Origin: a virus
Strand: one strand, 5' to 3'
Virus record (IMG/VR): IMGVR_UViG_3300037189_002960
Coordinates: 1 to 49,022 of that record
DNA: 49,022 bases
Shown: positions 1 to 6,754 of the stretch, piece after piece
How the letters are laid out: the number at the start of each line of letters is the position of its first letter
Position numbering within the stretch: position 1 is the first letter of the stretch
The notes under the pieces: generated by a model
What the model saw: only the letters and a program-made list of their open reading frames with translations
Told to the model about the DNA's origin: nothing
The model's database searches: none
Made by a program: the position numbers and the translations under genes

Positions 1-1173
1 GACAAGCTGACGAATAAGACTGGTACCAGATTTAGCAAAAGCACCAACAAGGTGAATAAGGCCAAAAGCGTAGAAGCCAAAGCCCGGAACATACGAGTAG
101 TGTACGAAATGATTGCGCTTACGCTTATTGTCATCTTCAGGGTCCCAGTTACGACGGATGGATAGCACGGTCATCGACGATTTCTCGATGGTCACCACAT
201 AAGGAACAGCGATACCCGCTTTGTTCTCATCCTTGGCAAACTTGTCGTCCTCGATTTCGAGGTCCACGTGCATCTCAAGGAGCTTATAGCGGTCGTCGGT
301 CTCAGCCCGGAAGCCCATGCGCTCAGCAATGGCCTTCTCAACCTCGTCAAAGCTATCCTCAGGATCAGGAAGGTCAATGTCACGGTAGAACCCAGCAGCT
401 TGCAGCTTAGCAAGCTCGTTCGTAGTCTTCCGCATCACGTGGGTGACACGTCCAGCGACTTCCAAGCTGGACGCGCCGTAAGGCACAACGACATCTTCTG
501 CCGGGATATACATAGCCACCTGACGGCCCAGTGACGGGTCGTAGTAGACCTTCTTGAATGCGTTACCAGCCAGACCCAATCCCCACAGCATCCGCTCATG
601 CTCAGGGCGATACTCGACCATCACATCAGTAAGCTGGTGGTTCATGTCGTCCTCGACACGCGTAGCCGCCTCTTTCTTCTCAGGCGTCTCCTTACCGATA
701 AGCTCCGTCCGCACAGGCCCCTGAGCCGGGAACGTCTCCATCATGGTCTCAGCTTGGAACTTTACAAGAGCTTCGGAAAGTAGCGGATGGTATACACCGC
801 ACGCGCCGGGCCATGGCTCAGTGCGGTCATCGACCTTCATACCAAGAAGCTCAAGACCATCTACATAAGTCTGTATCCAGTCCTTGCGGGACCCGATGTC
901 CTCGTCATACTCGCCAACCAAGTCGCCAGCCAGTTCAGCAAGGGCGTCCTCGTCCATATCCTCTGCGAGGTTTGCGTTGAACTCTTGGTCCTCGTCCTCA
1001 GCATCAGGGTCGATGATGATCTCCATGTCACCGCTGCGAAGCGTTACCTCTTCCGGGTCCTCAATCTCGATCTCAAGATCGGGTTCGACAGTGTTTACCC
1101 CCGGCACTGCGCCGGAAGCTAGAGTAGCATCAAGCCCTAGTGGTGCTTGGTTAAGAGCTTTATCGACGGCCAT
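1..1173 (-). CDS. Portal protein, N-terminal part (runs off the left edge)
   Basis: The minus strand is open for 391 codons from the ATG at 1173 to the window edge. The N-terminus is strongly acidic (about residues 28-92). A conserved segment follows with EPWPGACGVYHPLLSEAL and then ETFPAQGPVRTE. This pattern is typical of portal proteins in podovirus-like environmental phages, where the portal forms the dodecameric ring for DNA entry and exit at one capsid vertex. The start overlaps the stop of the large terminase gene in a TAATG junction, so translation is probably coupled. The order small terminase, large terminase, portal supports the call. The C-terminal part lies outside the window, so length and clip-domain integrity cannot be judged. 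Confidence 0.85.
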   Translation of the reverse strand, partial: MAVDKALNQAPLGLDATLASGAVPGVNTVEPDLEIEIEDPEEVTLRSGDMEIIIDPDAEDEDQEFNANLAEDMDEDALAELAGDLVGEYDEDIGSRKDWIQTYVDGLELLGMKVDDRTEPWPGACGVYHPLLSEALVKFQAETMMETFPAQGPVRTELIGKETPEKKEAATRVEDDMNHQLTDVMVEYRPEHERMLWGLGLAGNAFKKVYYDPSLGRQVAMYIPAEDVVVPYGASSLEVAGRVTHVMRKTTNELAKLQAAGFYRDIDLPDPEDSFDEVEKAIAERMGFRAETDDRYKLLEMHVDLEIEDDKFAKDENKAGIAVPYVVTIEKSSMTVLSIRRNWDPEDDNKRKRNHFVHYSYVPGFGFYAFGLIHLVGAFAKSGTSLIRQLV

Positions 1174-2702
1174 TAGTAATACCCCTGATGTTTGCGGCTC
1201 TTGAAATACACAATATCGTCTGGTTCGTCGAGGTTAGTCGTAATGTATCCACCCCTACGGAACCTGTGCATTGCCATAGATACCGTATCGACATAGTCAT
1301 CGTGCGTACCGGCAGGAAATTCGGCTACTTCATCGATCACTTCTTCGGCCCACCGAGTAGCAGGCGTCCATACCCGTCCAGATGCAAATAAGTCGCTCAC
1401 AGCGTTCAAACGCGAAATCTTGTCGTTCCCCCTCGTCGGGGTAAATTCCTGCACCGGAATGCCCATCGCCCTCATTTCGTAAATCAAAGGCGCACCTGAA
1501 GCCTTCTTTTCGATTATCACGCTGTCTGGTTCCCACTCCCGGTACTCCTCGACTGCCACCTGCTTAAGTTCTGGGAACTCCATGCGGTCCCGGAAGGCGT
1601 TCAAGAGAATAATGTTAGCTTGGTCAACCCCATTATTGTCAGGATGGTAGAATACACCCCACGTAGTAAGTGCTGAATAGTCGGCACGCTGTGACTTCTC
1701 AAATGCTGTATCCCAACTTTGCAGGATAAAATCGCAAGCGGGAGGCCGGTCGCTCTCCCATGTCCTCCACCACTCGCGTTTGACGATAGCCGCAGACTCC
1801 GAGACCGGGTTCTGCATATACTGTGCCATCCACTTGGAATTAGGCACGTCGCGCTTGACTTTAAGAAGCTCTTCTACATCCCAGAACTCAGGCCATAGCG
1901 GGTTCCCAGACGGCAAAATCGCTGGAAATTCAATGACTTCCCACTCACCAATGCTATCATTAGTAGCGGCATCCTTAAGGATTTGCCCCGTCAGGTCTCG
2001 CTTCGACCACCGTGTCATGACGATGACGATAGCGCCCCCCGGTTGCAGACGCTGACGAGGCCCAGAAGTGTACCACTCGTAGGTCTTGTCGTAAATATCT
2101 GGGTTCACTTCCGCGATTGCGGCTTCCTGTTCCGAGTGCGGGTCATCGATGATGAGTAGGTCCGCGCCTTTCCCCGTGACCGCACCGCCAATACCGATAG
2201 CGAAATAGTCACCACCCTTGTTAGTGTTCCAGCGACCAGCGGCTTTGGAGTCCGATGCAAGTGCCAGATCAGGAAATATTTTATTGTAGGCGTCCGTATC
2301 GACAAGGTTACGGACTTTACGACCGAACCCGACTGCCAACTCAGCCGTATGGGAGCACTGAATGACCTTTTTATGCGGAAACTTCCCCAAAAACCACGCA
2401 GGAAGGAGGTAAGACGCGAACTCGCTCTTAGTATGGCGCGGCCCCATGTTGATAATGAGGCGCTTGCACTCCCCACGAGCCACGCGTTCAAACGCATCAG
2501 CCATTTTGGCATGGTGTCGTCCTCCAATGAACGTCGGCCAGACCTCATTCACAAACTTTAGGAACTTTTCCCCGGCTAACTTTTTAGTTTTAAGGTCTTC
2601 AAGCTTGTCCAGCTCAGCCAGCAGCTTCTCCTGCTCCGCAGGTGACAGCAAATGCAGGATTTTGGGGATATCCTTGATCGAAATGTTCTGCGGAGCGGCC
2701 AT
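1173..2702 (-). CDS. Terminase large subunit (packaging ATPase and nuclease)
   Basis: This 509-residue protein has the two-domain layout of a DNA packaging motor. The ATPase domain shows a Walker A-like loop GPRHTKSE (87-94) and Walker B LLIIDDPHSE (182-191). The C-terminal RNase H-like nuclease domain shows SWDTAFEKSQRADYSA with Asp331 and Asp341, then HDDYVD (467-472), the usual acidic catalytic cluster. The P-loop departs from the common PPRHGKS form of the family, with Thr in place of Gly before the Lys. Length is normal. It translocates genomic DNA into the prohead through the portal and cuts it. The start overlaps the small-terminase stop (TAATG) and its own stop overlaps the portal start. 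Confidence 0.93.
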   Translation of the reverse strand: MAAPQNISIKDIPKILHLLSPAEQEKLLAELDKLEDLKTKKLAGEKFLKFVNEVWPTFIGGRHHAKMADAFERVARGECKRLIINMGPRHTKSEFASYLLPAWFLGKFPHKKVIQCSHTAELAVGFGRKVRNLVDTDAYNKIFPDLALASDSKAAGRWNTNKGGDYFAIGIGGAVTGKGADLLIIDDPHSEQEAAIAEVNPDIYDKTYEWYTSGPRQRLQPGGAIVIVMTRWSKRDLTGQILKDAATNDSIGEWEVIEFPAILPSGNPLWPEFWDVEELLKVKRDVPNSKWMAQYMQNPVSESAAIVKREWWRTWESDRPPACDFILQSWDTAFEKSQRADYSALTTWGVFYHPDNNGVDQANIILLNAFRDRMEFPELKQVAVEEYREWEPDSVIIEKKASGAPLIYEMRAMGIPVQEFTPTRGNDKISRLNAVSDLFASGRVWTPATRWAEEVIDEVAEFPAGTHDDYVDTVSMAMHRFRRGGYITTNLDEPDDIVYFKSRKHQGYY

Positions 2703-3307
2703 TACTCGTCCTCACCGCCCTCTTCATCCGTGATTTCTTCAAAATCTGCGTCAAAAATGCCCAGTTCCTCGTCTAGGTCCATGCCCAGCGGCTTAATATC
2801 CACCACATCAGCACTGAGCAGGCGCTTGACGCGCTCCTTAATCGCTGTTTCGAGTGCCTCGGGGCTATTATAGTTAACGTTGATCTCACTACGGTTAGTG
2901 AACAGGCCGATGTCGCTGTGCTTGCCTAACAATTCAATGGCTTTAAGTTCGTACTTAGTCTCACCACAGTCGGCAATCTCAAGCAGCTTATATGTAAGTG
3001 CATTGCGCACTTGCCCCACATCGACCGCAGCCTGCTGCCCATAGGCACGTAGGAATGATGCAGCACCAAGCGCAGTGGGTAAGTTAGCTAAGGGCTTAGT
3101 CTTCTGATCCTTAAGCACGGCGTCAAGGAGTTTCTTCTCCTCAGACAGCGTGGTCGGGTCTACCTCTATGGGTGCACCGAGGGATTCTAGAAGTTCAGCA
3201 GTGCTTGCAGCGGACGCCAGTCGGTCAGCAAAAGAGTCGAGGTCCTCATCATCCGTGTCAAAGGGTACGGGAAATTCATCAGTAGGTTCGACTTTTACAA
3301 CAGGCAT
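2702..3307 (-). CDS. Probable terminase small subunit
   Basis: This 201-residue acidic protein lies directly upstream of the large terminase and overlaps it by TAATG, the standard place for the DNA-recognition subunit. The segment KAIELLGKHSDIGLFTNRSE (residues about 123-142) resembles the C-terminal part of small terminases, which often carry a 'LLGKH-LFT' stretch before the oligomerisation or TerL-contact tail. The N-terminal 40 residues and the last 25 are rich in Asp and Glu. No clear helix-turn-helix is visible by eye, so the DNA-binding mode is open. The call rests mainly on position and this short motif. Confidence 0.65.
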   Translation of the reverse strand: MPVVKVEPTDEFPVPFDTDDEDLDSFADRLASAASTAELLESLGAPIEVDPTTLSEEKKLLDAVLKDQKTKPLANLPTALGAASFLRAYGQQAAVDVGQVRNALTYKLLEIADCGETKYELKAIELLGKHSDIGLFTNRSEINVNYNSPEALETAIKERVKRLLSADVVDIKPLGMDLDEELGIFDADFEEITDEEGGEDE

Positions 3308-3376
3308 GTGGCGCAGCGTCCGGTTTGAGGGAGCAGGCGCGCTGTTTAGCAGCGTAGTGGTGGGGATGTAAAGGGA

Positions 3377-3748
3377 TTAACCTCGATGTTTGTGCCCTGC
3401 GTCCCTATAGGTCTTCTTCCTGTGGCAGTTGGCGCAGCGGACGTCGCACTTTTCTATCTCCAGCTTGACGCGTTTGAGTGATATTCCCAAGCTAGTGGCC
3501 TCCCCGATGTTGAACTCTTTGTCCCGGAAATGATCGAACTCAAGGATTATGGGATCGGTTTCGCCGCAGTCTAGGCACGGGTGGTTGAGCAGGTAGGCAT
3601 ATATCCACCCTCTGATCCTATTTCGCACGTCACGGGTGTGGGCTTTGGCCTTGGCTTTGACGACGTCTTTATTAGCTTCGTAATAACGACGCTTGGCTTC
3701 CTTCTGTTTGATAGGATCGCGGCCTGCCATAAGCGGCGCATATAGCAC
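3377..3748 (-). CDS. HNH endonuclease with zinc-knuckle cysteines
   Basis: The protein has a basic N-terminus followed by CLDCGETDPIILEFDHF and CDVRCANCHRKKT. The two CxxC pairs should bind structural zinc. The DH and the later CHRKKT supply the His and Asn/His-like residues of a beta-beta-alpha metal nuclease. Start choice is uncertain: GTG at 3748 gives 123 residues, ATG at 3730 (MAGRDP) gives 117. Neither has a strong Shine-Dalgarno sequence. It is the first gene of the leftward block, just before the small terminase. Phage HNH genes beside terminases are known either as homing endonucleases or as packaging cofactors, and the sequence does not tell which. Confidence 0.85.
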   Translation of the reverse strand: MLYAPLMAGRDPIKQKEAKRRYYEANKDVVKAKAKAHTRDVRNRIRGWIYAYLLNHPCLDCGETDPIILEFDHFRDKEFNIGEATSLGISLKRVKLEIEKCDVRCANCHRKKTYRDAGHKHRG

Positions 3749-3758
3749 AAATGCTATA
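3741..3758. promoter_or_regulatory. Operator-like palindrome between divergent units
   Basis: TATAGCA, a 4-base spacer, then TGCTATA makes a perfect 7+7 dyad. It overlaps the start of the leftward HNH gene and sits about 28 bases before the rightward mini-gene at 3786. That position suits a repressor site controlling both directions, but it could also be a hairpin in the HNH leader. No clear sigma70 pair was found around it. Confidence 0.4.
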
Positions 3759-3785
3759 GTTTGATGAAACGAAAAGGAGGTGTCT

Positions 3786-3902
3786 ATGTCTGCCCTGAAA
3801 GAGCGGAGAAAATATATACCCCCTGTATATACAATGTCAACGGGTCCCTTGACGGGGGGTGTTTCTAATATCGGCTTAGCCGGGTTAGCCCGATGGAAAT
3901 GA
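3786..3902 (+). CDS. Putative 38-residue small protein or leader peptide
   Basis: An ATG lies behind the best Shine-Dalgarno in the region, AAGGAGGTG at 3774-3782, with short spacing. It opens a frame of 38 codons ending in TGA at 3900-3902. The peptide begins MSALKERRKYIPPVY and has a Gly/Pro-rich second half. No family is recognised. The strong ribosome site is the main evidence; composition and length prove nothing. It may be a true small protein or a regulatory leader upstream of the 4182 gene, 280 bases away. Confidence 0.35.
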   Translation: MSALKERRKYIPPVYTMSTGPLTGGVSNIGLAGLARWK

Positions 3903-3990
3903 AGGGGGTGGGGGGTCGATTTTCAAATTTGCGTGATGGGATGTGCAAAATAGTATGTGTATAGGATGGACGGAGTCCCGCTGCTGCCTT

Positions 3991-4044
3991 GGGGGGTAGG
4001 GGGCGGGTAGGGGTAACAATGGTTACTTTTCAATCCCCCGCCCC
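3991..4044. other. G-tract cluster with inverted repeat around a GTAAC dyad
   Basis: The plus strand at 3991-4013 has four G runs of 6, 5, 3 and 4 separated by one or two bases, a textbook G-quadruplex pattern. GGGGCGGG at 4000-4007 can instead pair with CCCGCCCC at 4037-4044. The loop then exposes GTAACAATGGTTAC (4013-4026), a member of the dyad family seen in the downstream control region. More G runs lie at 3852-3857 and 3904-3915. No gene is seen in 3903-4181. Confidence 0.5.
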
Positions 4045-4138
4045 TGTTTTGACGTTCCAATCCCCTTGAAACCCGCAGAAATCCGCCATTTTTAATAAAT
4101 GTCTTGCGTTAAATGACAGGCTTAGGGGATAAGGAAAA

Positions 4139-4156
4139 CGTGGCAAGGACGCCACG
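4139..4156 (+). promoter_or_regulatory. Small hairpin in the leader of the 4182 gene
   Basis: CGTGGC and GCCACG form a perfect 6-bp stem with loop AAGGAC, ending 25 bases before the ATG at 4182. The following bases are CTTTAATT, too weak a T-tract for a good terminator. It may influence transcript stability or translation. Confidence 0.3.
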
Positions 4157-4181
4157 CTTTAATTGGAAAGTTAAATAACTC

Positions 4182-4772
4182 ATGGTTACTGTTACCTCGG
4201 CGAAAGCCACCAAATCCGCCGCCTCTTCCAATGCCAAGAAGAAGGCCCCTACTAAAACCGAAACCATGCGGAAGATTGGCGAACGCATGGCCGCTAAGGC
4301 TAAGGCTTCACCCCTTGTGCTTGACCTAGACAAAGCTCGCGCCAATTGCGTTTCTAAGACGGGTGAAAGCACTAGTGCGGCACGGGTTTATGCCCATGCC
4401 TTAATCGCCAAGTTTGGGCCTGATTACTATACGTTCACTACGGCCAATTGTCGCACCGACAATGAGAAGGCTCATTTGGCTGGCATTGAAGAGGAACGGA
4501 AGCGTTGCCAAGCCGACTATGCCGCTAAGTATGGCGCGGAAGGTCAGAATATGCCTTGGAGCCGTGCTAAGGCAATAGCCAAGGGATTGCGTGAAGGCAA
4601 TGAGCCTAGGGCTGGCAAGCCCTTGGACGTTACGCAACGGACGGTTCTCACAAGCCTCTATAAGAAGGCAATGAAAGAGGAACGTCCTACGGAAACGGAA
4701 TTGGCAGTCAATGACGCAATCGGACGATTGCTAATCAGCGCCTTTAAGATTGACCTATCGACACTAGGCTAA
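4182..4772 (+). CDS. Lone gene for a basic protein of unknown function
   Basis: This 196-residue protein is not recognised. The first 42 residues are rich in Lys, Ala, Ser and Thr, like a flexible nucleic-acid-binding tail. The rest is mixed charged and probably helical, without membrane segments. It is its own transcription unit: about 280 non-coding bases lie upstream and a strong terminator follows the stop directly. It sits alone between the late terminase block and the repeat-rich control region. That placement fits an early regulator, a DNA-bending protein or a host-takeover protein, but this is inference from position only. The ribosome site (GGAAAG, 13 bases upstream) is weak. Confidence 0.75.
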   Translation: MVTVTSAKATKSAASSNAKKKAPTKTETMRKIGERMAAKAKASPLVLDLDKARANCVSKTGESTSAARVYAHALIAKFGPDYYTFTTANCRTDNEKAHLAGIEEERKRCQADYAAKYGAEGQNMPWSRAKAIAKGLREGNEPRAGKPLDVTQRTVLTSLYKKAMKEERPTETELAVNDAIGRLLISAFKIDLSTLG

Positions 4773-4779
4773 GCGACTA

Positions 4780-4809
4780 GGGGAGGCTTTCGGGCCTCCC
4801 CTTTTTTTT
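4780..4809 (+). terminator. Rho-independent terminator after the 4182 gene
   Basis: GGGGAGGC and GCCTCCCC pair perfectly (8 bp) around loop TTTCGG, followed by eight T (4802-4809). It begins eight bases after the stop codon. Confidence 0.93.
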
Positions 4810-4830
4810 GTCCGCCGTTCCCCATGCCCG

Positions 4831-4858
4831 CCCGCCATTCGGCGCGGCGGGTTTTTTT
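4831..4858 (+). terminator. Second tandem terminator
   Basis: CCCGCC and GGCGGG pair around a 9-base loop and are followed by seven T (4852-4858). It lies only 22 bases after the first terminator. Tandem terminators would insulate the control region from upstream transcription. A further small dyad, TGTGTC-CGC-GACACA, follows at 4858-4872. Confidence 0.75.
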
Positions 4859-4901
4859 GTGTCCGCGACACAGGCCCGACCACGTGCGGGCGGCGCGGCC
4901 C

Positions 4902-5115
4902 TCCCCCTATGACAGATGTGTGAAGGGCATAAATGGCGCGCATGGCTACGTGCTTAGGCAGCGCATGGGTCGCGCATCGTGGAGTAACCACGGTTACATT
5001 GTTAGCTAACATTATCAAAGTTAGGTGAGGGTCTCAGGCGTCCGAAGTAACCACGGTTACGTTGTTAGCGAAGCCTTCCCCCTATGACAGATGTGTGAAG
5101 TGCATAAGCGGCGCG
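4902..5115 (+). repeat. 39-bp direct repeat, two copies
   Basis: Copies at 4902-4940 and 5077-5115 match at 36 of 39 positions and share the core CCCCCTATGACAGATGTGTG. They are 175 bp apart in non-coding DNA. The GTAACC dyads lie between and just after them, so the repeated block seems to be a composite unit. Confidence 0.85.
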
Positions 5116-5153
5116 TGTAACGATGGTTAGCGAAGTTGGCCTACATTGTTATT

Positions 5154-5171
5154 AAAGTTAGAACTAACTTT
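5154..5171. repeat. Perfect palindrome AAAGTTAG-AA-CTAACTTT
   Basis: The two 8-base arms match exactly around AA. The half-site AAAGTTAG recurs through the control region and again inside the promoter-like motif at 22589, so it may be a protein-binding half-site. Confidence 0.6.
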
Positions 5172-5195
5172 CTTACAAAGCGCAGAAATCCTAGG

Positions 5196-5341
5196 TAGTT
5201 AGAAAGTTATAAAGTTAAGAGATAGCGAAGGCGGATTTTGAAACTGAACAGTGCAACGAGTCTCCTCGCAGATGCACGAACCGCACACTCCAAGGGGGAC
5301 GTATACCTTTTTTTCTCTCTATCTTTCTAACTTTCTAACTA
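5196..5341. repeat. Long imperfect AT-rich inverted repeat
   Basis: The arm starting TAGTTAGAAAGTTATAAAG (5196-5225) is closely matched by the reverse complement of 5319-5341, which begins CTATCTTTCTAACTTTC. The arms are about 93 bases apart and the right arm runs into ATATATATA. The structure could extrude as a cruciform, ease strand opening, or simply hold several copies of the TTAGAAAGTTA element in both orientations. Confidence 0.6.
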
Positions 5342-5454
5342 TATATATACCAACCCACGCATTTCTGCCATTTACCGCGTAACCGCAGTTACGTTTAGAA
5401 TGTTAGCGTTTCAAATCCTCCCGACCAACTTTGGCTCACTTTCCTAACAATGAC

Positions 5455-5477
5455 TTTCGGGATGCCCATCCCCGAAA
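5455..5477. promoter_or_regulatory. Hairpin just upstream of promoter P1
   Basis: TTTCGGG and CCCGAAA form a perfect 7-bp dyad around ATGCCCATC, ending 13 bases before the -35 box at 5491. It may be an operator for P1. Confidence 0.4.
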
Positions 5478-5490
5478 CCGCTAACTTTGA

Positions 5491-5519
5491 TTGACTAAGG
5501 AGTATTATTGTGCTACATT
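5491..5519 (+). promoter_or_regulatory. Promoter P1 (sigma70-type, extended -10)
   Basis: TTGACT (5491-5496), a 17-base spacer, then TACATT (5514-5519) preceded by TG one base upstream (TGCTACATT). The same arrangement with nearly the same flanks (TGTGCTACATTAT, then TGAACAAT) recurs at 8359, which strengthens both. It would drive the small early genes from 5549. Confidence 0.75.
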
Positions 5520-5548
5520 ATATGAACAATGAAGAAAGGAATTGATCG

Positions 5549-5779
5549 ATGCCCACCCCGCGCACAGTCGCAGTCGCCGCAGACAAACCAGAGCGTTTGG
5601 ATGTAACCATGGTTACGGCACGTAACGAGATCACCGCAGCGTTTGGAGAACGCGCTGCATGGCAAGCCACCATTAACCGCTTAATCAAGAAGGAGAGCCA
5701 AGAGACCAACCCGCAGCGCAAGCGCCATATGCGTCTGATGCTGCTCAATGCCCAAACCCAGCTTGCACTGCTGGCCTAA
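5549..5779 (+). CDS. Small hypothetical early protein
   Basis: This 76-residue protein is the first gene after P1, behind AAGAAAGGAA. It is basic and mostly helical, with a KK-RKRH patch in the second half. No family is recognised. The exact dyad GTAACCATGGTTAC lies inside its coding sequence (5603-5616), so a regulator of the control region could also bind here, just downstream of P1. First genes after an early phage promoter often act on the host, but nothing in this protein shows that. Confidence 0.7.
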   Translation: MPTPRTVAVAADKPERLDVTMVTARNEITAAFGERAAWQATINRLIKKESQETNPQRKRHMRLMLLNAQTQLALLA

Positions 5780-5811
5780 TCACATAACCATCGTTACAGA
5801 GGAGAAAGCAA

Positions 5812-6237
5812 ATGATGGAGTTCATTGCATACGATAACATTATCACCGTCGAGGAGGATGACCTTGACTGCCTATCAATCGAAGCCCTGTTCGCAGAGTT
5901 CCTTATCGAGGACGAGACGGGCATGGTGCCCATGTGGGATGAGGGGGAATCAGCAAGGAGAGTAACAATGTCACCGATTAAGAGACGCATTAAGTGCGTA
6001 GATGGCTTTAGCATGTCCGTTCAGGCTGGCGCGTATCACTATTGTTCGCCACGTGTGGACGACTTGGGCTTCTACAACGCATACGAGGTTGGCTATCCAT
6101 CCGAAGAGGAGTCGCTGCTTATGCCGTATGCAGAGGATGAGGAACGCGCAACCGAGACGGTATATGGCTACGTGCCTGTGCAAGTCATTGCGGAGGTCAT
6201 CGCCAAGCATGGCGGTGTAGTAGGGGAGGACAAGTAA
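5812..6237 (+). CDS. Conserved small phage protein with possible extra N-terminal part
   Basis: The 141-residue frame starts at ATGATG behind AGAGGAGAAAGCAA. Residues from about 53 on (MSPIKRRIKCVDGFSMSVQA, then YHYCSPR and a Pro-Ser-Glu-Glu stretch) look like a conserved, uncharacterised phage protein that usually begins near this Met. That internal ATG at 5968 has its own Shine-Dalgarno, AAGGAGAG. The acidic first 52 residues may therefore be a fused upstream gene that lost its stop, or the two starts may yield two proteins. Function is unknown. Confidence 0.75.
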   Translation: MMEFIAYDNIITVEEDDLDCLSIEALFAEFLIEDETGMVPMWDEGESARRVTMSPIKRRIKCVDGFSMSVQAGAYHYCSPRVDDLGFYNAYEVGYPSEEESLLMPYAEDEERATETVYGYVPVQVIAEVIAKHGGVVGEDK

Positions 6238-6238
6238 C

Positions 6239-6379
6239 ATGAACGAGGAAGAATTGCTGGCGAGCATAGCCGCCATGACCAACTACAAAGAGACACGTGA
6301 CCGACTGGAACAGGAGATGCGTGAGCAAATGCCTTGGCTGGCACAGAAGATACGGGACGATATGAAGGAGGACAAGTAA
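6239..6379 (+). CDS. 46-residue hypothetical protein
   Basis: The frame starts at ATG 6239 with GGGGAGGA upstream and ends in TAA at 6377-6379. The product is acidic, rich in Glu and Met, and likely one long helix or coiled coil. It sits one base after the preceding stop and one base before the next start, so it belongs to the same polycistronic message. No family is recognised. Confidence 0.65.
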   Translation: MNEEELLASIAAMTNYKETRDRLEQEMREQMPWLAQKIRDDMKEDK

Positions 6380-6380
6380 C

Positions 6381-6743
6381 ATGGGTTACCGCAGCGATGT
6401 GACTTACGTGTTCTACACGATGAAGCCTGATGTTGTTCCCTTCCCCGTGCTTAAACTGTGGTTTGATGAGAACTACCCCAAGCATGACTTCTGCACTGTT
6501 GTTACGGGCAACGACTATATCATGGTAAGCTATGACCATGTGAAATGGTATGCGGGCTACCCCGAAGTGGTAGAGGCGGAAGCTGCCGTAACTAAATTCA
6601 TGGAGACCTTTGACACCGACGATACAGAAAACGTAGCCTGTGAGATGGCGCTGGTGGGCGAGGAGCTTAACGACATAGTTTATGAGGCTTCGCCCCATGC
6701 CATATACCGGCTGGGTGTGAACCGTGACATATATTTTCACTAA
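6381..6743 (+). CDS. Conserved hypothetical phage protein (MGYRSDV start)
   Basis: This 120-residue acidic soluble protein opens with MGYRSDVTYVFY. The MGYRSDV opening is seen in many uncharacterised phage and plasmid proteins. The middle holds several aromatic residues (YDHVKWYAGYPEVVEAE). No catalytic motif is evident. The ribosome site is AAGGAGGACAAG directly before the ATG. It is packed tightly between small genes of the P1 unit. Confidence 0.75.
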   Translation: MGYRSDVTYVFYTMKPDVVPFPVLKLWFDENYPKHDFCTVVTGNDYIMVSYDHVKWYAGYPEVVEAEAAVTKFMETFDTDDTENVACEMALVGEELNDIVYEASPHAIYRLGVNRDIYFH

Positions 6744-6754
6744 GGAGTAAGCCA

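Larger units (their letters stand above)
4984..5392. repeat. Cluster of GTAACC-NN-GGTTAC dyads
   Basis: Exact GTAACCACGGTTAC occurs at 4984-4997 and 5047-5060; each is followed by a near-identical (A/G)TTGTTAGC. Variants are GTAACGATGGTTAG (5117-5130) and GTAACCGCAGTTAC (5379-5392). Related dyads flank the cluster at 4013-4026, 5603-5616 (inside the next gene) and 5784-5797. The 14-bp twofold symmetry suggests binding by a dimeric regulator or replication initiator. Confidence 0.7.
4859..5548. other. Repeat-rich non-coding control region, candidate replication origin
   Basis: About 690 bases carry no convincing gene: short open frames lack ribosome sites and protein-like composition. The stretch holds two copies of a 39-bp repeat, at least four GTAACC-type dyads, many copies of CTAACTTT/AAAGTTAG in both orientations, a long AT-rich inverted repeat, an ATATATATA run (5341-5349), a hairpin at 5455-5477 and promoter P1. 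It lies at the junction between the leftward packaging genes and the rightward replication module. Dense repeats plus an AT-rich stretch are typical of phage origins and of repressor-controlled switch regions, and the sequence alone cannot separate these. Confidence 0.6.

Noticed and set aside
4824-5018. Open frames on both strands in the control region
   Set aside because: They lack ribosome sites, have low-complexity Arg/Pro/His-rich translations and overlap terminators and repeats.
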